Shown: positions 47,501 through 56,171, counted from the stretch's first letter. The stretch: DNA of 64,000 bases from Pseudomonadota bacterium (GCA_020161145.1 JAIUPQ010000001.1:248001-312000); one strand, 5' to 3'. The notes: a model not told the origin generated them from the letters alone. Translations and numbers: made by a program.

Positions 47501-48158
47501 GGGTGGCGCGGGTGAGGGGCGACATGCCGAAGGGGTCGGTCAGCGCCGCCAGCACGTCGTTGGCCGGATCGCGCAGCAGCACCCGGGTGACCACGAAGAG
47601 CACCAGAAAGGCCACCACGCCGAGGTAAGTCCACAGCATGGAGCGCGTGGCCGTGGCCACGGCGAAGAAGGCGGTGGCCATGACCAGCAGCGTGGGCAGG
47701 CCCATCACGAACACCGCATAGAAGTAGTGCGTGGCCACGAAAGGCCCCAGCTTGGCTGGGTCCACCCACGGCATCCAGCTGCCCACCAGCACGCCCAGTG
47801 GCACGGCCAGCATGACCACGAAGGCCACCGCAAACGCGCCGGCAAAGCGGCCCAGCAGGTAGGCTGGTTTGGTGATGCGGGTGGCGCGGATGATGGGGGC
47901 GAAGCCGGTCTCGTCGTCGCGGATGACGACGTTGGCCACGAAGGCCGTGATGGCGAAGAGGCCGAAGATGTTGAGGATGCCCACCACCTCCAGCAGCGCG
48001 CGCGGCGAGTTGACGTGGACGTTGCTGCCCGAGCCGATCTGGATCTGGTCGATGGTGGTGGCGCTGAAGGCCAGCAAAAAGAAGATCAGCGCGGTGGCGG
48101 CGGCCAGCGGGCTGCGCAGTTGGTACTTGGCCTCGAAGGCGGCGATGGTCTTGAGCAT
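44568..48158 (-). CDS. ABC-2 permease fused to M1-family aminopeptidase
   Basis: A 1196-residue fusion. The start at 48158 (MLKTIAAFEAKYQLRSPLAAATALI) follows the ATPase stop by 14 bases. Residues 1-600 are two ABC-2-like six-helix bundles with the periplasmic-edge motif RDDETGFAPIIRATRI and an Ala/Pro-rich joint near 290-310. Residues from about 640 form an M1 gluzincin: LVTYVTAHEFAHQWWAHQ (zinc His934, His938) with the third ligand Glu about 20 residues on in LLSETFAQYSAL, then YRKGALVMWTAKELLG. Such ABC-2/M1 fusions occur widely in Proteobacteria and Bacteroidetes without a settled role. With the ATPase it forms a complete exporter that may process what it moves. Confidence 0.9.
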   Translation of the reverse strand: MLKTIAAFEAKYQLRSPLAAATALIFFLLAFSATTIDQIQIGSGSNVHVNSPRALLEVVGILNIFGLFAITAFVANVVIRDDETGFAPIIRATRITKPAYLLGRFAGAFAVAFVVMLAVPLGVLVGSWMPWVDPAKLGPFVATHYFYAVFVMGLPTLLVMATAFFAVATATRSMLWTYLGVVAFLVLFVVTRVLLRDPANDVLAALTDPFGMSPLTRATRYWTATERNTLLPPLEGLLLANRLIWLGISAALFALAYALFRVDGQPLFKRRAKPAAPAAEAPPPPRHAALPAARSGMGWAQLLALTRFDMAYVFKSPAFFVLLALGLFNSWGNLSTVAELRGVPYFPVTRAVVQALEGAFTIIPFIVALFYAGELIWRDRQQRMHELIDSAPVPAWAHLAPKVLALTGVLLATYLAAVLMGVGYQLAHGYTQLELGHYLLWLVLPGLVGSVLLAVLALVLQVIAPSKPIGWGLTLLVLVAGMALNLAGWSHPLYNYGATPPVPLSDMNGMGRFWIGRAWLQAYWLAFAGLLLVLAYGLWKRGTQDALRPRLAQLGARLAGWPTALLAAFGLLWLAIGAWVFYNTNVLNTYKSSTARERELAAYEQALLGYAARPQPTITHVRLNVALYPREVRAVTQGEYRLENRTGAPLTEVHVRWLEPLQMTTLELQGATLAKDHGDFNYRIYHLATPMQPGEQRTLRFASVLAQQGFAAEEQLTSLVANGSFVNNMQISPLLGMDRSGLLQDRHKRRKYGLEPELRMAKLEDDAARAHHYLRKDSDWVTADLTVQTDADQTPVVPGNLVSDTTAAGRRTLHTRSEVPIQHFFSMQSARYAEGKASWTSPAGETVPIAVYHHPAHAHNVPLMLAAVQESLTLFSRLYSPYQFHQARIIEFPAYAGFAQAFAATVPYSEGIGFIQNQQPGSDRIDLVTYVTAHEFAHQWWAHQVIGADMQGSTLLSETFAQYSALRVMEQQHGPAMMRQFLKYELDSYLRARGSEVLEELPLARVENQPYIHYRKGALVMWTAKELLGADVVDAALRRLIQRFAFQAAPYPRSSDFIALLREEAGPDARRQQLITDLFEKITLVDMRAENPSAKKLADGRWEVRFTVNGRKLYADGQGKETEAPLDEPFDIGVFSAEPGKPGFKPTDVLHSERRVFKTGAAEVVLVVKARPTHVGVDPQNTRIDRNSADNVIELP

Positions 48159-48172
48159 GGCGGTGCTGCGGC

Positions 48173-49060
48173 TCAAGCGGCCACGGCCGCAGCGCGGGCG
48201 GCGGCCATCTCGGCGAAGTAGACGTCTTCCAGCGTGGGCACGGCGGGCTCGAAGCCGGCTTCCGGCGCGGCGGGCGCCTGCACGTGCAGCAGCGTGCGGC
48301 CGCCGCGCAGCCGGGTGGAGATCACATTCATGCGGGCCTGGTGCGCCGCCACCTCGTCCTTGGCCACCAGCTTGCGCCAGAGCTGGCCGGCCAGGCGCTG
48401 TGTCAGCTCGGCGGGCTCGCCCACGCGCACGATGCGACCCTGCATCATGATGGCCAGGCGCTCGCACAGATCGGCCACGTCCTCGACGATGTGGGTGGAG
48501 AGGATGACCACCACCTGCTCGCCGATTTCGCTCAGCAGGTTGTTGAAGCGGTGGCGCTCCTCCGGGTCCAGCCCGGCGGTGGGCTCGTCCACGATGATGA
48601 GTTGCGGCTGGCCGATCAGCGCCTGCGCGATGCCGAAGCGCTGGCGCATGCCGCCCGAGAAACCGGCGACGGCCTTCTTGCGCACGTCCCACAGGTTGAC
48701 CTGCTGCAGCAGCGCCTGCACGGTGTCGCGCCGCTCGCCCGCACCGGTGATGCCTTTGAGCACGGCCAGGTGGCCAAGCAGGTCTTGCGCCGACACGCGC
48801 GGGTAGACACCGAAATCCTGCGGCAGGTAGCCCAGCACGGCACGCAGCCGCTCGGGCGCCTTGGCCACGTCGATGTCGCCGAAGGTGATCTGCCCCTCGG
48901 TGGGGGTTTGCAGCGTGGCGATGCAGCGCATCAAGCTGCTCTTGCCCGCCCCGTTGGGGCCCAGCAGGCCGAACATGCCTTTGGGGACGGTCAGCGTGAT
49001 GGCGTCCAGCGCGCGGGTGCCGTTGGGGTAGGTGTGGCTGACGTGGTGCAAATGGAGCAT
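48173..49060 (-). CDS. ABC transporter ATP-binding protein
   Basis: A 295-residue ATPase for the ABC-2/M1 fusion directly downstream. ATG 49060 (MLHLHHVSHTYPNGTRALDAI); an in-frame start 12 codons earlier adds a Pro/Arg leader. Walker A is LLGPNGAGKSS (34-42), then the Q-loop YLPQDFGVYP, signature FSGGMRQRFGIAQALI, Walker B LIIVDEPTAGLDPEE and H-loop LSTHIVED. The C-terminal 75 residues form an accessory domain. It is of the CcmA/DrrA-like class that pairs with ABC-2 permeases. Confidence 0.93.
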   Translation of the reverse strand: MLHLHHVSHTYPNGTRALDAITLTVPKGMFGLLGPNGAGKSSLMRCIATLQTPTEGQITFGDIDVAKAPERLRAVLGYLPQDFGVYPRVSAQDLLGHLAVLKGITGAGERRDTVQALLQQVNLWDVRKKAVAGFSGGMRQRFGIAQALIGQPQLIIVDEPTAGLDPEERHRFNNLLSEIGEQVVVILSTHIVEDVADLCERLAIMMQGRIVRVGEPAELTQRLAGQLWRKLVAKDEVAAHQARMNVISTRLRGGRTLLHVQAPAAPEAGFEPAVPTLEDVYFAEMAAARAAAVAA

Positions 49061-49216
49061 GGGGCGGCTCGGTGGGGTGGCTGCGGGAGGGCGCATTGCA
49101 GCACGGCCGCCAGGGTGGGAAGCCGGTTGGTGCGATGAACTGCCGGCTGCGGTGGATGACCTGCCTTACGGGAGGGTCAACGGTAGACTGGATGGCACAA
49201 CCTCAAGGAGAAGGCG

Positions 49217-51220
49217 ATGGGAGCGTGGTTGGCGCGGGTGGCTGGTGGCCTGGTGATGGCATTGGCGGCGGTGGGCGTCTGGGCAGCGGAGCAGGCTACG
49301 ACAGGCGAGCCTCCCACGGCAGAGGACTATGCCCGCGCGGCTCGCTTCAAGCAGGTGGCGGTCTCGCCTGATGGCCTGCATATGGCGGTCATCGTGCGCC
49401 ACGACAAAGGCCGAGACGTACTGGGTGTCATGCCGCTGGCGCCGCTGGGCGAGATCAAGGCGCTGGCCAGCTTCGCCGACGCCAACGTGACCCGGGTGCG
49501 CTGGATCAACAACAAGCGGCTGATCTACGAAGCCTTCATGGATGGTGCCGAGATCAAGGCCGGCGGCGCGGGTACGTTCGCCGTGGATGTGGATGGTGGC
49601 GATGAACGGCAACTGATTTCCTGGGTTCGCGACACCCAAGGGGCGTTTACCAACATCAAATCACGCATGTTGCCCTATGGCTGGGACGTCCTGCGCCCCT
49701 GGGATGAGCAGGGCGACGAGGTGCTGGTGCAGCAGACTCAGCGCGACAACTTCGGCGACTTCAAGCAATTGAAGCTGGCCCGGCTGGATACCCGCAGCAG
49801 CCGGTTGCGCAGCCTGGAGGTGAGCCTGCCGAGCCAAACCGTGGACTGGTTGCTGGACGCCAACGGTCAGCCGCGCGCGGCGGTGGCGCGCGATCGTGCA
49901 CAGAGCCGCCTGATGTGGCGCGGCGAGCGCGACACCGAGTGGCGCGAGATTGCCCGCTTCGATCCACTCAAGCCGGAGGCCCTGGAGCCCTGGTACCTGG
50001 GCGCGGGGAACGAACTCATCGTGCGCACCCAGCGCGGCACCGGCTACGCGGCGCTCTACAACCTCGATCCCAAGACCGGGAAGCTCGATGAACAGCCGTT
50101 GGTGGCGGTCAAGGGTTTCGATCTTGATGCCTTGTCCGTCGTGACGCAGGATCGCCACGAACTGATGGGGTTGCGCTTCGTGGCCGATGCGCCCATGACC
50201 TACTGGTTCGACGAGAAGGTGCAGCAGCTGCAGGCGGCCATCGATGCGGCATTGCCCAAAGATCGCTTCAACACCTTGCAGTGCGCCGCGTGCGACAGCC
50301 GGCACATCGTGGTGTTTTCCCGCTCCGATCGCCACCCGGGCGAATACTGGCTGTACGACCGCGAGGCCAGCAAGATCAGCCCGCTGAGCGCACTGCGACC
50401 CTGGATTCGTGAGGAGCAACAAGGCCGGCGCACGCTGCATTGGGTGACCACCCGCGACGGCCTGCGCATGCCGGTCTATGTCACTCACCCTGCGGGTAGT
50501 GACCCCAAGCAGCCGCTGCCCACGGTGGTGTTGGTGCATGGCGGGCCTTGGGTGCGCGGGGCGTCGCTGGCGTGGCGGGAAGAGCCGCAGTTTCTGGCCT
50601 CGCGCGGCTACCGCGTCATCGAGCCCGAATTCCGGGGCAGCGAGGGCTATGGCGCCGCCTGGTTCCGTGCGGGCTGGAAGCAGTGGGGCCAGACCATGCA
50701 GACCGACCTGGTCGATGCGCTGCAATGGGCGTCTGCGCAAGGCCTGTCCAACGCCAAACGCGCCTGCGTGATGGGCGGCAGCTATGGCGGCTACGCGGCG
50801 CTGATGGCGCCCATCGCCACGCCGGGCGTGTTCCGCTGTGCCATCAGCTTTGCCGGCGTGACCGACATCGACCTGATGTACAGCGTCAACTGGAGCGACA
50901 TCTCGGATGCCGCCAAGCGCTACTCCTATCCGGTGCTGATGGGCTCGCCCGATGCCGACGCCGCCCTGCTGGCTGCTCACTCGCCCATCAAGCGCGTGGC
51001 CGAGATCAAGGTGCCCGTGCTGCTGTTGCATGGCGTACTGGACCGCCGCGTGCCGCTGGTGCATGCGACCAAGTTCCGCGACGCCGCCAAGCGGGCGGGC
51101 GTGAACCTGAGCTGGTACTGGTTCGACGATGCCGGGCACGGCTTTTTCTACAGCAAGGACGAGCAGCAGTACTACGAACGCGTGGAGCGCTTTCTGGCCG
51201 AGCACCTGCGCGCCCCGTGA
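49217..51220 (+). CDS. Secreted S9-family prolyl oligopeptidase-like peptidase
   Basis: A 667-residue serine peptidase with a signal peptide (MGAWLARVAGGLVMALAAVGVWAAE) after AAGGAG. The N-terminal beta-propeller (about 30-400) gates the C-terminal alpha/beta-hydrolase domain. Its catalytic triad is Ser522 in MGGSYGGYAAL, Asp609 in LLHGVLDRRVPLVHA and His641 in DDAGHGFFY. The oxyanion block is VLVHGGPWVRG. It acts in the periplasm or outside, cleaving short peptides. The next gene is another exported peptidase on the same strand, consistent with peptide scavenging. Confidence 0.93.
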   Translation: MGAWLARVAGGLVMALAAVGVWAAEQATTGEPPTAEDYARAARFKQVAVSPDGLHMAVIVRHDKGRDVLGVMPLAPLGEIKALASFADANVTRVRWINNKRLIYEAFMDGAEIKAGGAGTFAVDVDGGDERQLISWVRDTQGAFTNIKSRMLPYGWDVLRPWDEQGDEVLVQQTQRDNFGDFKQLKLARLDTRSSRLRSLEVSLPSQTVDWLLDANGQPRAAVARDRAQSRLMWRGERDTEWREIARFDPLKPEALEPWYLGAGNELIVRTQRGTGYAALYNLDPKTGKLDEQPLVAVKGFDLDALSVVTQDRHELMGLRFVADAPMTYWFDEKVQQLQAAIDAALPKDRFNTLQCAACDSRHIVVFSRSDRHPGEYWLYDREASKISPLSALRPWIREEQQGRRTLHWVTTRDGLRMPVYVTHPAGSDPKQPLPTVVLVHGGPWVRGASLAWREEPQFLASRGYRVIEPEFRGSEGYGAAWFRAGWKQWGQTMQTDLVDALQWASAQGLSNAKRACVMGGSYGGYAALMAPIATPGVFRCAISFAGVTDIDLMYSVNWSDISDAAKRYSYPVLMGSPDADAALLAAHSPIKRVAEIKVPVLLLHGVLDRRVPLVHATKFRDAAKRAGVNLSWYWFDDAGHGFFYSKDEQQYYERVERFLAEHLRAP

Positions 51221-51298
51221 TCCCCCACGTTCATAGGGCGTGACCGGCCGGGGGCGCGCGCACACTGGCTCGTTCGACACCACTTCGGAGCCCCTCGC

Positions 51299-53026
51299 AT
51301 GACCCGCACCCCACTGGCCCTGGCCTGCGCCAGCCTGCTGACCGCCACGCTGGCCCTGGCCGCGCCCACCAACGAGACGGCCCGCCAGGCCGATCGCGCC
51401 CACCTGCTGCAACTGGAGCGCGCCGACGTGGCCGACGTGGTGCGCGTGCAGGCCCCCAGCGCCGAGCTGCTGCGCCGCGCCGCCGTCACCTACCACGACC
51501 AGATGCTGGACTACGACGAAGCCGGCCTGGCCTTCGTCGCCCGCCTGCCGGCCGCCGAGCGCCAGCGCATCGAGGCCAAGGGCTTCACCACCGCCCCGGC
51601 CACCGCCTGGCTGGCCCAGCGCCAGGCCCAGATCGACGGCATCCTGGCGCGCGCCCAGGGCGCCTCGCTGCTGGGCCGCCAGGCCGAGGGCGGCACCGAG
51701 GCCATCCCCAACTTCCCCTGCTACGACACCGTCGAAGAGACGCTGGCCCGCATCCAGGGCTGGGCCACCCAATACCCGCAACTGGTCACGCTGATCGACA
51801 TCGGTGACTCCTGGGCCAAGACCCAGGGGAGTGGTGGCTACGACCTGGTCGTGCTCAAGCTCACCAGCCAGCGCCACGGCGGCTTCAAGCCCGCGCTGCT
51901 GGTCAACACCGGCCTGCATGCCCGCGAGCTGGCGCCGGTGGCCGTGGGCACCGATTTTGCGAACAAGCTGCTGACCGGCTACGGCACCGACGCCGATGCC
52001 ACCTGGATCCTCGACCACCACGAGGTGCACCTGCTGCTGCAGACCAACCCCGACGGCCGCAAGCACGCCGAGGCCGGCGTGATGTGGCGCAAGAACGGCA
52101 ACACCACCGTTTGCACGGCCAGGCCCAACGCCCAGGGCGTGGATCTCAACCGCAACTTCGGCTTCAGCTGGAACAGCGTGCGGGGCGGCTCCAGCGGCGC
52201 CCAGTGCGACGAGACCTACCGTGGCCCCAGCGCCGAGTCCGAGCCCGAGACCCAGGCGCTGGCCCACTACGTGCGCGCGCTGTGGCCCGACAACCGCGGC
52301 CCCGGCATGACCGATCCGGCCAACCTCTCCACCACCGGCCTGCACATCGACATGCACAGCGCCGCCTCGCTGGTGCTGTGGCCCTGGGGCGAGACCAAGA
52401 CCCCCTCGGGCAACGCCACCGCCTTCCAGACCCTGGGGCGGCGCATGGCCTGGTACAGCGGCTACACGCCCGAGGTGTCCATCGGCCTCTACCCCACCGA
52501 CGGCACCAGCGACGGCCCGCCGTATGGCGAGCTGGGCGTGCCCAGCTACACCATCGAGCTGGACAAGACCTTCTTCGAGAAGTGCAGCGACTACACCGCC
52601 AAGACCGGCCCCGACAACGTGGCCACGCTGATGTACGCCGCCAAGGTGGTGCGTGAGCCCTACGTCACGCCTGGTGGCCCCGACGTGACCGCCGCCACCC
52701 TGCCCACCCAGGCCGTGGCGGCGGGCAAGCGGGTGAGGCTGACCGCCTCGGCCACCGACACCCGCTTCAGCGCCAAGAAAGGCACCGAACCCCAGCAGGC
52801 CATCGTGGCAGCCGAGGCCTACATCGACGTGCCGCCCTGGCTGCCTGGCGCCAAGGCCATCAAGCTCAAGGCGGCCGATGGCCAGTTTGACGCCACCACC
52901 GAAGGCCTCAAGGGCCGGCTCGACACCACCGGCCTGGCGCGCGGCCAGCACATGGTCTTCGTGCGTGCCCGCGACGCCAGCCAGACCTGGGGGCCCATGA
53001 CGGGCGTGTTCCTGAATATCAGGTAA
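51299..53026 (+). CDS. Secreted M14 zinc carboxypeptidase
   Basis: A 575-residue exported metallopeptidase with a signal peptide (MTRTPLALACASLLTATLALA). Zinc ligands are His207 and Glu210 in NTGLHARELAP and His353 in HIDMHSA; the catalytic Glu420 lies in SYTIELDKTFFE. Substrate-binding elements TNPDGRKHAE and DLNRNFGFSW are in place. A pro-like segment (about 25-150) precedes the catalytic domain, and a C-terminal beta-rich domain (about 455-575) may aid attachment or folding. It is 78 bases from the S9 peptidase gene. Confidence 0.93.
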   Translation: MTRTPLALACASLLTATLALAAPTNETARQADRAHLLQLERADVADVVRVQAPSAELLRRAAVTYHDQMLDYDEAGLAFVARLPAAERQRIEAKGFTTAPATAWLAQRQAQIDGILARAQGASLLGRQAEGGTEAIPNFPCYDTVEETLARIQGWATQYPQLVTLIDIGDSWAKTQGSGGYDLVVLKLTSQRHGGFKPALLVNTGLHARELAPVAVGTDFANKLLTGYGTDADATWILDHHEVHLLLQTNPDGRKHAEAGVMWRKNGNTTVCTARPNAQGVDLNRNFGFSWNSVRGGSSGAQCDETYRGPSAESEPETQALAHYVRALWPDNRGPGMTDPANLSTTGLHIDMHSAASLVLWPWGETKTPSGNATAFQTLGRRMAWYSGYTPEVSIGLYPTDGTSDGPPYGELGVPSYTIELDKTFFEKCSDYTAKTGPDNVATLMYAAKVVREPYVTPGGPDVTAATLPTQAVAAGKRVRLTASATDTRFSAKKGTEPQQAIVAAEAYIDVPPWLPGAKAIKLKAADGQFDATTEGLKGRLDTTGLARGQHMVFVRARDASQTWGPMTGVFLNIR

Positions 53027-53062
53027 TACGATGGCGACCTTGCCTCACCTGCAGGAGTCGCC

Positions 53063-53488
53063 ATGATTTCGTTTCTTCGCTTCTGGCTGGGTCTGACCTT
53101 GCTCGCCGCCACCACCGTGGCCGGCGCGCAGGGCGCGGACGCCGTCACCGTCCAGGAAGCCCAGGCCTTGCTGGCGCAGGGCGGCGCCGTGTTGATCGAC
53201 GTGCGCGAGCCCAAAGAGCACCTCTCGGGCGTGGCCCCGGGCGCCCGGTTGCTGCCCATGAGCCAGCTGGAGAGCCGCTGGCGCGAGGTGCCCTCCGATC
53301 CGGCCACGCCCGTGCTGCTGATCTGCCGCACGCAGAACCGCTCGCAGGCCGTGCTCAATCAGTTGCGCGCCAAGGGCGGCTATGCCCACCTGCGCTATGT
53401 GCAAGGCGGCATGAACGAGTGGGCCATGCAAGGTGGCCCACTGGTGGCGCCGGCCTCAGCGGTCCCGCCGGCCTCAGCGGCCCGATGA
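53063..53488 (+). CDS. Exported rhodanese-like sulfurtransferase
   Basis: A 141-residue single rhodanese domain with a signal peptide (MISFLRFWLGLTLLAATTVAGA). Motifs are VLIDVREPKEHLSGVAPGA and the active-site loop LLICRTQNRS with Cys88, followed by YVQGGMNEWAMQGGPL. The intact Cys suggests thiosulfate or persulfide sulfur transfer in the periplasm. Its stop overlaps tctB by four bases, so it is in the same operon as a tripartite tricarboxylate transporter; why the two are linked is not known. Confidence 0.9.
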   Translation: MISFLRFWLGLTLLAATTVAGAQGADAVTVQEAQALLAQGGAVLIDVREPKEHLSGVAPGARLLPMSQLESRWREVPSDPATPVLLICRTQNRSQAVLNQLRAKGGYAHLRYVQGGMNEWAMQGGPLVAPASAVPPASAAR

Positions 53489-53925
53489 GGCGAGCGCTCA
53501 ATCAGGATGCGCTGACAGGCCTGCTGCTGCTGCTGCTGGGCGCTGCGTTTGGCTGGGGGGCGCGCGGCTACCACCTGGGCAGCGCCGCCGCGCCCGGTCC
53601 GGGCTACCTGCCACTGGGGCTGAGCCTCGCGCTGGCGGCCATTGGCCTGGCGCTGCTGGTGCGCGGACTGACACGGGCCGGCCTGCCGCTGCCGCGCCTG
53701 GCGCTGCGCCCCTTGCTGGCCGTGCTGGGCGGCGTGCTGCTGTTCGCGCTGCTGCTGCCGCGCGCGGGGCTGGTGGTGGCGCTGCCGCCGCTGGTGCTGG
53801 CCTCGGCGCTGGCCCGCCCCGGTGCCCGCTGGCGTGAGGTGGCGCTGACGGCGCTGCTGCTCACGCTGGCTTGCGGCGGCGTCTTCATCCACGGCCTGGG
53901 CCTGAACCTGCGCTGGTGGGGCTGA
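53485..53925 (+). CDS. tctB: Tripartite tricarboxylate transporter small subunit TctB
   Basis: A 146-residue membrane protein with four helices starting MRRALNQDALTGLLLLLLGAAFGWG, in which the GPGYLPLGLSLAL loop is typical of TctB. ATG overlaps the rhodanese stop. It works with TctA and a periplasmic binding protein to take up carboxylates by secondary transport. No tctC gene is in this operon. Confidence 0.9.
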   Translation: MRRALNQDALTGLLLLLLGAAFGWGARGYHLGSAAAPGPGYLPLGLSLALAAIGLALLVRGLTRAGLPLPRLALRPLLAVLGGVLLFALLLPRAGLVVALPPLVLASALARPGARWREVALTALLLTLACGGVFIHGLGLNLRWWG

Positions 53926-53927
53926 CG

Positions 53928-55442
53928 GTGGCGGGTCTGGACGGGCTGCTGCTGGGGTTTGCCGAGGCGCTCTCGGCCACCCATTTGCTGTATGCGCTGG
54001 CCGGTGCCGTGCTGGGCACGCTGGTGGGCGTGCTGCCCGGGCTGGGGCCGCTGACCACCATGGCCATGCTGATGCCGTCCATCTATGCGCTGGATCCGCT
54101 GTCGGCGCTGATCATGCTGGCCGGCATCTACTACGGCGCGCAGTACGGCGGCTCCACCACCTCCATCTTGCTCAACGTGCCGGGCGAGGCCAGCGCGCTG
54201 GTCACCACGCTGGACGGCCACGCCATGGCCCGCCAGGGCCGGGCCGGCGCCGCGCTGGCCGTGGCGGCCCTGGGCTCGTTCTTCGCGGGCTGCGTGGCCA
54301 CCGCCGTCATTGCGCTGGCCGCACCGCCGCTGACCGAACTGGCGTTTGCCTTTGGCCCGGCCGACTACGTGGCGCTGATGCTGCTGGGCCTGGCCGGGGC
54401 CGTCATGCTGGCCTCGGGCTCGGTGCTCAAGGCACTGGCCATGGTGGTGCTGGGCGTGCTGCTGGGGCTGGTGGGCATCGACGTGATGTCCGGCGTGCCG
54501 CGCTACACGCTGGGCGTGCCGGAGCTGACCGACGGCATCGGCTTTGTTGCCATCGCCATGGGCGTTTTCGCCTTCACCGACCTGGTGGTCAACCTGGCCC
54601 GGCCCGACGTCGGCGCCGCCGACGCGATGCCGATGCAGCGCGCCGTGCTGACCCGGGCCGAGGCGCGCGCCGCCGCACCGGCCGTGCTGCGCGGCACCGT
54701 CATCGGCTCGGTGCTGGGCGTGTTGCCGGGGGGCGGCGCGCTGCTGGCCTCGTTTGCCGCCTACGTGGCCGAAAAGCGGCTGCGCCTGGCCCCAGGCGAG
54801 GTGCCGCTGGGGCAGGGCAATATCCGCGGCGTGGCCGCGCCCGAAAGCGCCAACAACGCCGGCGCGCAGACCAGCTTCATCCCCATGCTGACGCTGGGTT
54901 TGCCGTCCAACGCGGTGATGGCGCTGATGCTGGGCGCACTCACCCTCAAAGGCATCCAGCCCGGGCCGCAGGTGATGGCCGCCAACCCGGCGCTGTTCTG
55001 GGGCCTGATCGCCTCCATGTGGGTGGGCAACCTGATGCTGGTGGTGCTCAACCTGCCCATGGTCGGCCTGTGGGTGCGGCTGCTGCGCGTGCCTTACCGC
55101 GTGCTGGCGCCCACCATCCTGGCCGTCTGCTGCATTGGCCTGTTTGCGCTGGAGAGCAACCCCTTCAACCTCTATCTGGCGGCGGCCTTCGGCCTGCTGG
55201 GCTATGCGCTGAACCGGCTGGGCTGCGAGCCCGCGCCGCTGCTGCTGGGCTACATCCTGGGGCCCATGCTCGAAGAAAAGCTGCGCCAGGCGCTGCTGAT
55301 CGCTGGTGGCGACTGGGCGGTGTTTGTCACCCGGCCGCTGTCGGGCGGCATCCTGGCCTTGACGGTGGCGCTGCTGCTGCTGGCGGCCTGGCCGCGCCTG
55401 GCGCGCGGACGCGAGGCGGTGTTCGGGCAGCGGGAAACCTAG
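53928..55442 (+). CDS. tctA: Tripartite tricarboxylate transporter large subunit TctA
   Basis: A 504-residue, about twelve-helix membrane subunit. GTG 53928 (VAGLDGLLLGFAEALS), two bases after the tctB stop, is taken as the start. The defining motifs are GTLVGVLPGLGPLTTMAMLMP, IYYGAQYGGSTTSILLNVPGEASALVTTLDG and VLPGGGALLASFAAYVAEKRL. APESANNAGAQTSFIPMLTLGLPSNAVMALMLGAL follows. The substrate is set by the missing binding protein; the Bug-type protein at 57981-58937 is the nearest candidate but on the other strand. Confidence 0.93.
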   Translation: MAGLDGLLLGFAEALSATHLLYALAGAVLGTLVGVLPGLGPLTTMAMLMPSIYALDPLSALIMLAGIYYGAQYGGSTTSILLNVPGEASALVTTLDGHAMARQGRAGAALAVAALGSFFAGCVATAVIALAAPPLTELAFAFGPADYVALMLLGLAGAVMLASGSVLKALAMVVLGVLLGLVGIDVMSGVPRYTLGVPELTDGIGFVAIAMGVFAFTDLVVNLARPDVGAADAMPMQRAVLTRAEARAAAPAVLRGTVIGSVLGVLPGGGALLASFAAYVAEKRLRLAPGEVPLGQGNIRGVAAPESANNAGAQTSFIPMLTLGLPSNAVMALMLGALTLKGIQPGPQVMAANPALFWGLIASMWVGNLMLVVLNLPMVGLWVRLLRVPYRVLAPTILAVCCIGLFALESNPFNLYLAAAFGLLGYALNRLGCEPAPLLLGYILGPMLEEKLRQALLIAGGDWAVFVTRPLSGGILALTVALLLLAAWPRLARGREAVFGQRET

Positions 55443-55631
55443 CGCAAGCCCAGCGGCGTTCGCCATCCACCCGTCCGCGCGCAGTGCGCTGACGGGGGTG
55501 CGGGCTCACCCCATCCCAGGGGCTGGGGCAGTGGACCGGCCTGGGTGGTGGCGTGCGTGAATGGGTCGCAAGAGGCAAGTGCAACCTCCGCTTGCCATGC
55601 GGAGACCAAGCTGGCGATCAGCTTGAGCTTA

Positions 55632-55669
55632 TTGACAACTGGTTTTCTTATAAGTAAACTAGTTGTCAA
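55632..55669 (+). promoter_or_regulatory. MarR-gene promoter within a long inverted repeat
   Basis: TTGACAACTGGTTT (55632-55645) and AAACTAGTTGTCAA (55656-55669) are inverted repeats with one mismatch, and CTTATAAG at the centre is itself palindromic. The -35 TTGACA (55632-55637) and -10 TAAACT (55655-55660) are 17 bases apart, one in each arm. It lies 14 bases before the MarR start codon and fits autorepression. The upstream stretch 55443-55631 shows no gene. Confidence 0.85.
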
Positions 55670-55683
55670 ATATGGAGATCAAC

Positions 55684-56136
55684 ATGCAAGCCACCAAAGC
55701 CGACCGCCTGACCGCCATCGCGCTGGCCGTCTTCAAGCTCAACGGCCAGCTCATCGAATGGGGCAATCAATTTGCCAAGCCGCATGGGCTGACCAGCGCG
55801 CGCTGGCAGATGCTGGGCGCCATCGCCCTGGCGCCGCAGCCGCCCAGCATGCCGCAGATTGGCGCTGCCATGGGCGTCAGCCGGCAAGGCGTGCTCAAGC
55901 AAATCAACCTGCTGGTGGATGAGGGGTTGGTGCAGGCGCTGCCCAATCCGCTGCACAAGCGCTCGCCGCTGTATGTGCTGACGCCCCGGGGCCAGACGGC
56001 TTACCAGGCGCTGAGCGCGCGCTGGCAGGCGCATGTGCAGGGCCTGGCTGCCGCGTTCACGGCCGCCGAGCTGAATGCGACGGCCCAGGTGCTGACGGCG
56101 CTGGGCCACGCACATGAAAAAGCGCCCCAGGCTTGA
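55684..56136 (+). CDS. MarR-family transcriptional regulator
   Basis: A 150-residue winged-helix regulator. ATG 55684 (MQATKADRLTAIALAVFKLN) has GGAG six bases upstream; ATG 55672 is an alternative. The DNA-binding region is SMPQIGAAMGVSRQGVLKQINLLVDEGLVQALPNPLHKRSPLYVLTPRG (about 58-108). The downstream oxidoreductase and cytochrome b561 are probably its targets, together with its own promoter at 55632-55669. The ligand is unknown. Confidence 0.9.
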   Translation: MQATKADRLTAIALAVFKLNGQLIEWGNQFAKPHGLTSARWQMLGAIALAPQPPSMPQIGAAMGVSRQGVLKQINLLVDEGLVQALPNPLHKRSPLYVLTPRGQTAYQALSARWQAHVQGLAAAFTAAELNATAQVLTALGHAHEKAPQA

Positions 56137-56171
56137 TGTCCACACCACCCATTCCACAACAGGAGACCCCC

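Noticed and set aside
55443-55631. GC-rich inverted segments after tctA as a regulatory RNA
   Set aside because: Only short imperfect stems with no promoter or T-run; nothing I can support.
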